NCBI GenBank assembly: GCA_946406115.1
Contig: OX291548.1
Location: 10,466,373-10,530,372 of the forward strand
DNA: 64,000 nt
Source of the DNA: Apoda limacodes
Lineage: Eukaryota > Arthropoda > Insecta > Lepidoptera > Limacodidae
Reading direction: 5' to 3'
In this document: piece after piece, positions 58,101-64,000 of the stretch
Position numbering within the stretch: position 1 is the first letter of the stretch
Layout of the letters: every line of letters begins with the position of its first letter
Notes under the pieces: model-generated
Seen by the model: the letters and a program-made list of their open reading frames with translations, nothing else
What the model was told of the DNA's origin: nothing
The model's database searches: none
Position numbers and translations under genes: made by a program

Positions 58101-61100
58101 GATCTGCATTTCAGTAAGATTATTAATTCGTTGGGCGAGTTTAAGTTAGCATTTGAGCAAGATATTTATTTAATACGCTAGGCGAAAGATAATTAGATTA
58201 GCATTTTAGTAGTTTCAGATATTACTCTTATAATATAGTTTGCGGCTAGGAGTGCATCATGCCTGGTGTGTGATGACCACTGACTTCTACTATAGTAGAT
58301 TATTTTCTAGTTGACTAAGAGTTTAATCTGCATAAAAGTAAATACGGGCGCTGACCGATATTGTGCAGACAGTATAGTTGCACAATACAATGAAATTATT
58401 TTTTTTTTTTTTATTTTTTTTATACCACTAAGGTGGCAAACAAGCTTACGGCCCGCCTGATGGTAAGCGGTCACCGTAGCCTATGGACGCTTGCAACACC
58501 AGGGGTATCACTTGCGCGTTGCCGACCCTTCAGAAATCTAATAACTTCTTTCTTGAAGAACTCCATACTGTAGTCCTTGCAGAAAACCTTGGCAGGGAGC
58601 TCATTCCACAACTTAAGCGTTCGCGGGAGGAAGTTTCTCTGAAACCGCACTGTACGCGACCATTTAGGTTCTAAAGTGTGAGAATGAATTCCCTGCCGAT
58701 GGCGAGCGGTGCGATGGTAGAAAGTAGCCGTGGGCATCATTTCGAACAATTCCTCAGAACACAACCCATTGTACAAGCGGTAGAACACACACAGTGAGGC
58801 AAAGTCTCTCCTCAGACTTAAGGGCTCGATACCGCAAGTGAGTTTGGGATCGTCGACAATTCTCACAGCCCGTCGTTGAACCGAGTCAAAAGGGTCAAGC
58901 TGGTATCCGGGTGCACCTGCCCAGAGATGGCAGCAGTACTCCATATGGGGCCGAACTTGCGACTTGTAAAGTAACAACCTTTGCCCCGACGTGAAGTACT
59001 GCTTCGCTCTGTTGAGTACACCAAGTTTTTTGGACGCCAGCTTTACCTTATCTTGTAAATGATCTCGGAACTGAACATCGCTGGAGATGTCGACACCAAG
59101 GATCCCAATGCTCTTGGAGATGGAGAGGGGAGTGTTCTGGAATTGTGGGACCACAGTGAATGGAGTTTTCTTAGCGGTGAACGCGCACACTTGTGTCTTT
59201 GTAGGGTTGAATCGGACCAAGTTTACCCGTCCCCAGTCAGAGACCTGGGACAGTGTGGTCTCGATTTGAGACACAAGTTCTCCGCGGTTTTCCTCCACAA
59301 CGGAACGAGGGATGTTTGCACGACCTGTGTAAAAAGTGTCTCCAGTACTGTCATCTGCATAGCAATGTATGTTGTTGATGTCCAACATGTCATTGATATG
59401 CAGTAGAAACAGCGTAGGAGACAGCACAGAGCCTTGCGGGACACCAGCATTAATGTCCATGCTATCAGAGCAACTACCGTCAACTACAGTTCGTATGCGT
59501 CTGCCGGACAAAAAGCTAGCCACCCATTTGCACAAACCCTCGGGCACTCCGTAAGATGGCAACTTCGATAGAAGACCGCGGTGCCAGACCCGATCGAACG
59601 CCTTCGCTATGTCCAGGCTACATGCCAATGCCTCCCCCTGACTCTCAATGGCTAGTGCCCATCGGTGTGTGAGATACACTAGAAGGTCACCAGTCGAGCG
59701 ACTGTGGCGAAAGCCATATTGACGGTCACTGACCAGATCGTGTACTTCTAGGTATCTTAGAAGCTGTGTGTTGATCACACGCTCCATCACCTTAGAGAGG
59801 AGAGAGGTAATAGCGATAGGCCTGTAATTCGATGGATCTGATCTATCGCCCTTTTTGGGCACCGGGTGCACATTCGCAGTCTTCCATGTAGACGGAAATT
59901 GCCTAGTGTGGTAGGAAAGCGCGAAGAGGCGCGTGAGTACAGGACATAACTCAGGAGCACACTGCTTAAGCACGACTGCTGGTATACCGTCTGGCCCACT
60001 CGACTTATGAACGTCTAGAGAAAGCAACGCCCGCCTGACCTCCCGCTGCGTTATGGAGATTTCCGGCATGGACTTACCGCACCACGGTATAGTAGGTGGT
60101 ACAGCGCCTTCATCGTTCATATTCGAGTTCGAGGCAAAGAGACTGCCCAGTAGATCGGCTTTCTCTTTAGCACTATGGGCCAAGTCACCATCGGTCTTTC
60201 GCAGTGGTGGTAACGACGACTGGCAGAAGTTCCCTTCGGCAGCTTTGGCAAGCGACCAGAAAGCACGACTCCCAGAAGGATAGCTCGCAAGTCGCCCACC
60301 TATTTTGCCGATGAATTGGAATTTTGCTCTGGCAGTTGCTTTCTTACTGAACCTCGAGACAGCATTTAATTTGCGTTTTAACTCAGAAATATTCGGATCC
60401 TTATTATAACGAGCCGTGGTCCAAGCCTCATATGCATTTTGCTTAAGAATTTTAGCTTTTCTGCAAGACCTATTAAACCACGGTCGTTTTTTGACGCCGG
60501 CAGCTACTCGCGGGTTAGGAATATAGCATTCCATACCAGCAAGGATTGTCTCAGTGACTGCGGCTGCGCAGACGTCAGGATCTTCTGAGTTAAAGCAGAT
60601 CTGCCTCCACGGGTACGATGCGTAAAATTCACGCAATCCATCCCAGTCTGCCGACTTATAGTGCCACACACGACGCCAGTTAGTTGGCCCAGAAGGATCA
60701 GGTTGTGTGCATGACACTTGAGTCCGAACGAGACAGTGGTCCGAGGAGCCAAGAGGCGCATCCACTGAGACGGAGTACCCGTCCGGACGAGTAGTCAGCA
60801 GAAGGTCCAGTAAGGAGCTCGTATGTTCCTCTATATCTGGTATTCTCGTTGGAGAAAGTACCAGCTGAGAGAATCCATAGGTCAGAGCAAATTCATGAGC
60901 AGATATCCCAGCATAGTTATTGGTTCGAGAACTGAGCCACTCGCGATGGTGGGCGTTAAAGTCTCCCAAAATAACTAGTTCTGCTGTGGGATATTGCTCT
61001 AGAACTTTGTCAGTCGTCAAACTCAGGTGCGTGAAGAGTCGAGTTACGTCCGTGTCACCGCTATGAGACCTGTATAGGCACGCATAGATACGAGTGTGGC

Positions 61101-62266
61101 CGCCGTGATCTACGCGCACCCACAATATCGACAGGTCCCTGTCTTCAAGGCTATGAAGGCGGCGACAGCAGATATCCTCCCGGACGAACATACATACACC
61201 GGCACGACTCATAAAATTGTGTTCGAGTTTGTAGCCGGGATAATGAAGGTATGATGTGTCGGCCGGGCAGGATATCTGCGTCTCCGTTAGAAAAAGAATG
61301 GTCGGCTGCGCAGTTTCGAGATGGTGGTGGACTGCGTTAAGATTTGCGTGAATACCCCTGATGTTGCAAAAATCCACATTATATGTGGATGGAGTAGCCG
61401 CTGTGCAAACTCTTTTCTTTTTCTGTCTTCTGGCCATAATATATATAAAAAAAAGTTACTAAGACTAAGGATGAGGATTCACTGCACAGACAGCATAGAG
61501 GGCAAAGGGTGCGGTTCTAAGACTGCCGAAGCTCGCCACAGATGATACGGTTGCTGGCACGGCGGGCGGAAGGGCCCCTGATCCCCCTCTGTTGTAGTAG
61601 CCGGGTCCACTCCGGTCTCCTTCTCCGGCACGACTACCACTTCAGATACTTTACACAGGCTGGCGAATCAGCCTCCCAGGGCGGAGATTAAGTGATCCCT
61701 GGGTTCGGGATCCCGTTCAACCTGCGGGCGGCCAGCGGTCAGCCGTTTCATCAGGTCTCCCTGACCGCCGAACCAGCACGCCGCGTCTATGCCGAGTATG
61801 ACAGCAACAAGCACCGCCGGTCCTCCGCTGTCCGTGCAGCGAATCCTCAAAGAGCTCTGGCAACCTTACTCACCGCCAGGAACACAACACTACTCAATGT
61901 TAGTGTTATTATGGCCGCGGTTTTCTGTAAGGTGGAGGTACTTCCCCAGTTCGGGCCGCTCATTCGAGCAAGTACTCGCTATGCCCTGCTTAGTTGTTCG
62001 GGTGGCTTATTCGAGCGAGTACTTGCAGTGCCCTATCTCTCTTGTTTTGTGCTAGTGCTTTTGGAACAACTAGCAGTTGCTTTATTTATCTTTTTAGAGT
62101 GTTTAATTTTGTGAACCTATTGTTCAGTCTATTTACTCTATGACTATGATCGATCGCAGTACTATATAAAGGTAGTTGAACTTACATTGTTTAAAGCATA
62201 CGCAAATGTTACAACCCATCCATACCCTCCGTCAGGTGGCACTTTTTGCACTGGTTCACTGTTCAT
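52044..62266 (-). CDS. Gene 2: monocarboxylate transporter-like protein (SLC16), six coding exons
   Basis: Exons 62266-62186, 56168-55898, 55821-55483, 55386-54781, 53974-53783 and 52195-52044 join to 1641 bases, 546 codons plus TAA, with GT-AG borders and matching phases throughout. The protein is a 12-segment major facilitator likely to carry monocarboxylates or related small solutes across a membrane. Residues 10-19 are PPDGGYGWVV, the signature of the MCT family. YFKEKRGRAIGLG at about 135-147 is the second conserved motif (segment 5). A hydrophilic loop of about 100 residues separates segments 6 and 7. D398 and R402 (SDTLFR) occupy the place of Asp302/Arg306 of mammalian MCT1. Length is usual for the family. 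The ATG has CAAA before it. Insects have many MCT paralogues, so no gene symbol or substrate is assigned. Confidence 0.9.
53420..53560 (-). mobile_element. tRNA-derived SINE
   Basis: On the minus strand CTCAGTGGTTCAGTTAG (A-box region) is followed by GCGCGGGTTCGATTCGG (B box) and a body with ACAAATGCTTATG and GGGTGTTTTCTATG. The order is that of tRNA-headed SINEs of Lepidoptera. Confidence 0.65.
53575..53763 (-). mobile_element. Lep1-like Helitron copy
   Basis: CATACTAATATTATGAATGC, CTGTCTGTCTG, CTGTACCGATTAAGATGA and GGTGGAACCGCGGGCAGAAG mark a minus-oriented Lep1 copy with a shortened centre. It ends 20 bases from exon 5. Confidence 0.65.
53783..53974 (-). CDS. Gene 2 coding exon 5
   Basis: Residues 433-496: segments 10 and 11 (GMAFVALALGVTKGVRTVYM and the RLPFASGLQMFFNGI region typical of MCT proteins). 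Donor GTAAGA. Confidence 0.9.
53975..54780 (-). other. Intron 4 of gene 2
   Basis: A LINE/SINE tail trace (GTGAAGGAAACTTGCATA ... TCCGCACCAGGACCGCGTGC) lies at 54530-54620. The 61-codon plus frame at 54107-54292 has no motif. Confidence 0.55.
54781..55386 (-). CDS. Gene 2 coding exon 4
   Basis: Residues 231-432: the large hydrophilic loop (Ser/Lys/Glu-rich, to about residue 335), then segments 7-9 including the D398/R402 pair. Donor GTAAGA. Confidence 0.9.
55483..55821 (-). CDS. Gene 2 coding exon 3
   Basis: Residues 118-230 plus one base: segments 4-6 with the YFKEKRGRAIGLG motif and the start of the cytosolic loop. The acceptor follows a run of Ts; donor GTGAGA. Confidence 0.9.
55898..56168 (-). 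CDS. Gene 2 coding exon 2
   Basis: Residues 28-117 plus one base. It covers the rest of segment 1 and segments 2 and 3 (ITLNHGIGMLLSFFGGPVLR; GYRKVAVFGAICIAGGL). Donor GTATGT. Confidence 0.9.
56990..57290 (+). mobile_element. Jockey-type LINE 3' fragment with A tail
   Basis: One plus frame reads ASWYVRNADLHRDFELPTIP, the usual C-terminal signature of Jockey-clade reverse transcriptases (N.PWYVRN..LH.DL..P), then a stop. The 3' UTR shared with 47088-47196 follows and ends in AAAAAAAAA at 57281. It is 5'-truncated, and inserted opposite to gene 2. Confidence 0.75.
57358..57618 (-). repeat. GGTTCCGTACC-type repeat, minus orientation
   Basis: AATCGGACTCGCGCACGAAT at the left and CTTTGGGTACGGAACCCTAA at the right. 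It is a short version without the 5S module, closest to 20150-20473. Confidence 0.75.
57786..57993 (-). mobile_element. 3' fragment of the 58-61 kb LINE
   Basis: The minus frame reads PKWSRTFRFHRNFLPQTLEL and YSMAFFKKEVIRFLKGQQRA, matching the C terminus of the adjacent element with several changes and a small deletion. Like that element it ends near TTAAGCGGTCACTGTGGCTT. Confidence 0.85.
57994..58216. repeat. Minisatellite, about five units of 43 bp
   Basis: Units share AATTCGTTGGGCGAG, AGATTAGCATTTCA and a final GATTTTT/GATTATT. They are diverged (for example AATTCATTGCGCGAG, TAATTAGGCTAGACA). The array begins exactly where the LINE fragment ends and stops before 58250. Confidence 0.75.
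58384..62060 (-). mobile_element. Nearly complete non-LTR retrotransposon in intron 1 of gene 2
   Basis: It consists of a 5' UTR (about 62060-61438, GC-rich, with two imperfect direct copies of (T)CATTCGAGCAAGTACTCGC near 61960-62025), one long ORF, a 3' UTR and an A-rich 3' end (58399-58424 on the plus strand as T). No ORF1 for a nucleic-acid chaperone is found. I could not identify a target-site duplication. Two other copies in the window stop at different points, as expected of 5' truncation. Confidence 0.8.
58471..61437 (-). CDS. Retrotransposon endonuclease/reverse transcriptase, intact ORF (988 aa)
   Basis: The protein replicates the element by target-primed reverse transcription. Residues about 19-240 are an apurinic-type endonuclease (LGDFNAHH at 157-164, SSDHC at 231-235). 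Reverse transcriptase motifs follow: SSGPDG 479-484, NYRPIAI 537-543, KAFDRVWH 612-619, GVPQGSVLSP 665-674 and YADD 693-696, with the two catalytic aspartates present. No RNase H domain follows. The 988-codon frame has no stop or frameshift, so the enzyme could be active. The clade looks Jockey/CR1-like; I cannot decide further by eye. Confidence 0.9.
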   Translation of the reverse strand: MARRQKKKRVCTAATPSTYNVDFCNIRGIHANLNAVHHHLETAQPTILFLTETQISCPADTSYLHYPGYKLEHNFMSRAGVCMFVREDICCRRLHSLEDRDLSILWVRVDHGGHTRIYACLYRSHSGDTDVTRLFTHLSLTTDKVLEQYPTAELVILGDFNAHHREWLSSRTNNYAGISAHEFALTYGFSQLVLSPTRIPDIEEHTSSLLDLLLTTRPDGYSVSVDAPLGSSDHCLVRTQVSCTQPDPSGPTNWRRVWHYKSADWDGLREFYASYPWRQICFNSEDPDVCAAAVTETILAGMECYIPNPRVAAGVKKRPWFNRSCRKAKILKQNAYEAWTTARYNKDPNISELKRKLNAVSRFSKKATARAKFQFIGKIGGRLASYPSGSRAFWSLAKAAEGNFCQSSLPPLRKTDGDLAHSAKEKADLLGSLFASNSNMNDEGAVPPTIPWCGKSMPEISITQREVRRALLSLDVHKSSGPDGIPAVVLKQCAPELCPVLTRLFALSYHTRQFPSTWKTANVHPVPKKGDRSDPSNYRPIAITSLLSKVMERVINTQLLRYLEVHDLVSDRQYGFRHSRSTGDLLVYLTHRWALAIESQGEALACSLDIAKAFDRVWHRGLLSKLPSYGVPEGLCKWVASFLSGRRIRTVVDGSCSDSMDINAGVPQGSVLSPTLFLLHINDMLDINNIHCYADDSTGDTFYTGRANIPRSVVEENRGELVSQIETTLSQVSDWGRVNLVRFNPTKTQVCAFTAKKTPFTVVPQFQNTPLSISKSIGILGVDISSDVQFRDHLQDKVKLASKKLGVLNRAKQYFTSGQRLLLYKSQVRPHMEYCCHLWAGAPGYQLDPFDSVQRRAVRIVDDPKLTCGIEPLSLRRDFASLCVFYRLYNGLCSEELFEMMPTATFYHRTARHRQGIHSHTLEPKWSRTVRFQRNFLPRTLKLWNELPAKVFCKDYSMEFFKKEVIRFLKGRQRASDTPGVASVHRLR
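62186..62266 (-). CDS. Gene 2 coding exon 1
   Basis: Residues 1-27, with start context TGTCAAAATG and donor GTAAGT. It contains the N-terminal MCT signature and the first half of segment 1. Phase 0. Confidence 0.9.
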
Positions 62267-64000
62267 TTTGACACTTATCGGGTATTCAAGTTTAACACGC
62301 TATTTGATTAGCCATTACATTCTCAAATTGCATAATATCTTGTCACAAATTATGATATTCACACACATTTTCATAAACTTTTGTTTTATTTCATGTACTA
62401 AAGCACTGTTTCTTCTTGTTTTATTAACACTAATTAACTAAATGTAGGTTATTTAGTATAGACAAAACAAGTACCTAAGTTGTGATGTTTTTTTGTACAA
62501 TTCTCGTCCGAATAAAACGTGTGAATGACGTTAGAGTTGCAAAGATATTGTCACAGCAGACACGTCTTATCGTTTTGACTTTAATAATGAGCTGTGTTAT
62601 CAGTAATCGAGGTTTTTCGTATTTATTTTCCTACACACTTGTATAAATGCGTTTACTTTCGTAAAGGTAAGATAATGGAGTACGACGACTCTTGTTGATA
62701 CGTAGCTAACTGATGCAATGAACGACCTAGTTTAGAAGTTCAAAATGTCAGCTCTTGTTGGAATAGGTAGGTGCCAACAGACAGAATTATGCAAATGGAA
62801 ATAGTGTTGGTTTGTGTAGTATAAGCCGTCCTCATAATGGTTAACATATTCGATGTTGAAAAGCACTCTTAAAAACAACAATGATTATAGAATTCTCAAA
62901 GTACCTACATAAATTTACAAGTATTTTTGAAACGACAGTCAGATTAAGTTAGATTTGCTATACAAGCAAAACAATCAAAAGTATTCACTTCAGCTAACGT
63001 AGAAAAATTCCTAAATTTCGCGACTGATGAAAAATGGTTACTAAGGTACGTTTTTGAAATCTTTGTTCACTTTATAAATTATACTGTTTTCTTGCAAATT
63101 TGTTGAAAAACGTTGTATGACATTCGCGCGGAATTGGTATTTACAAACTCGTGACTATGGTTTACATTCGTCTACTCGTTTGTAATAACCAATTCACCGC
63201 ACTAATATCTATAAAATGCTTTGTCCTGAATGACTGATGGATCAACGCACAGCCTAAACCGTTCATCGTAGAGACCTGAAACTTGGAGGGTATGTTCTTT
63301 GTATGACGTAAGCATCCGATAAGAAAGGATTTTCTTTTCGGATGCCTACGTCAAAGTTTGTATGGGACAACGTGATACCTTGGTCCAATCTCCTTCAAAT
63401 AATGCATAAACCTTTTTTAAACAGAATTGGTGGAAGACGTGTTTCGTATTTTATTGAAATTCATCCTCTAACGGGATTAAAAAGGGGGAGAAAGTTATTT
63501 TAGCGGTGATTTGCTTCGAAGTTGATATCCATACTCTTTAATGCTTTTGATTTATATTACATTTTATTTTGACACATGTTTGACATCTCAATTCGATTTT
63601 ATTCAAAAAAGGTTAAACTCACAAAAACAAAAGCAAATCTTCTTCTATACTGTATATATAACATTATAAAGCTAAAGAGTTTGTTTGTTTGTTTGTTTGT
63701 TTGAACGCGCTAATCTCAGGAACTACTACTGGTCCGATTTGGAAAAAAAACTTTCAGTGTAAGATATCCTATTTATCGAGGAAGGCTATAGGCTATAAAT
63801 CATTACTCTTAGGGGAGCACCAATGAAGAATGTTTCAAAATCAGGGTTTTTTTTCCCTTTTGAGAGCTTCCGCTACGTGCGCTGCGTAAAAAATATTTTT
63901 AAATAATACGTACCGCCCTTCCCCCTCCCCTTTAACCGCGGTTAAAGTTTTGCAAAAATCATGTATGACAGAATTGTTTCCCTTTAAAAGTTCTTAAATA
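62267..64000. other. 5' flank of gene 2 with repeats
   Basis: The gene 2 leader and promoter must lie here or beyond; no clear TATA/initiator pair was found. 63100-63215 resembles 19370-19495. 63230-63480 has the phrase GAGACCTGAAACTTGGAGGG and a hairpin (ACGTAAGCATCCGATAAGAA against CTTTTCGGATGCCTACGT, 63306-63352). 63660-63960 is a TTTGTTTGTTTG-led dispersed repeat with GAGGAAGGCTATAGGCTATA. Confidence 0.5.

Larger units (their letters stand above)
56169..62185 (-). other. Intron 1 of gene 2, 6.0 kb, retrotransposon-filled
   Basis: 56170-56985 shows nothing recognisable. The remainder is occupied by a Jockey-type fragment, a GGTTCCGTACC-type repeat, a minisatellite and two copies of one LINE, all listed separately. 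Confidence 0.8.

Overview
The window looks like nuclear DNA of a lepidopteran insect. It is AT-rich, intron-rich and full of dispersed repeats that I recognise from moth and butterfly genomes: Lep1-type Helitron ends (ACTAGCTTTTGCCCGCG), a GGTTCCGTACC-type repeat ending in CTCGCACTTGGCCGGTTTT, LINE tails ending in (TTTGAC)n, and RTE and Jockey/CR1-like relics. There are no operons, rRNA operons or CRISPR arrays. Family assignments are by eye; no database was searched.

Two protein-coding genes can be assembled by splice logic, and they point at each other (tail to tail, about 3.2 kb apart). Gene 1 (+ strand) has a TATA/initiator-like promoter near 7464-7493, a uORF-rich leader, a five-codon first coding exon (7828-7842), a predicted 35.4-kb intron, one giant exon (43202-46244), an 82-nt intron and a terminal coding exon (46327-46430). 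It predicts a 1053-residue secreted, low-complexity Pro/Ser/Thr/Tyr-rich protein with YGPPSPT and SSYGSPS repeats. Gene 2 (- strand, 62266 to 52044) has six coding exons with consistent phases and encodes a 546-residue monocarboxylate-transporter-like (SLC16) major facilitator protein. It keeps the PPDGGYGWVV signature and the Asp/Arg pair of transmembrane segment 8. Its first intron holds a nearly complete non-LTR retrotransposon in the same orientation.

Region by region: 1-2071 is another copy of that retrotransposon, cut by the window edge. 2072-7463 is repeat-rich upstream DNA with 5S-rRNA-derived modules and a hAT-type MITE. 7464-48800 is gene 1; its giant intron is a graveyard of repeats and holds what looks like a young 6.5-kb inversion (15.4-22.3 kb). 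48.8-52.0 kb is the intergenic stretch with one MITE and an RTE relic. 52.0-62.3 kb is gene 2. 62.3-64 kb is its 5' flank.

The two most striking observations are the inversion signature, in which two sequences of 86 and 113 bp are duplicated without a mismatch in inverted order at both ends, and the 5S-rRNA-derived modules embedded in a dispersed repeat family. The genes have no evident functional link to each other beyond being neighbours.
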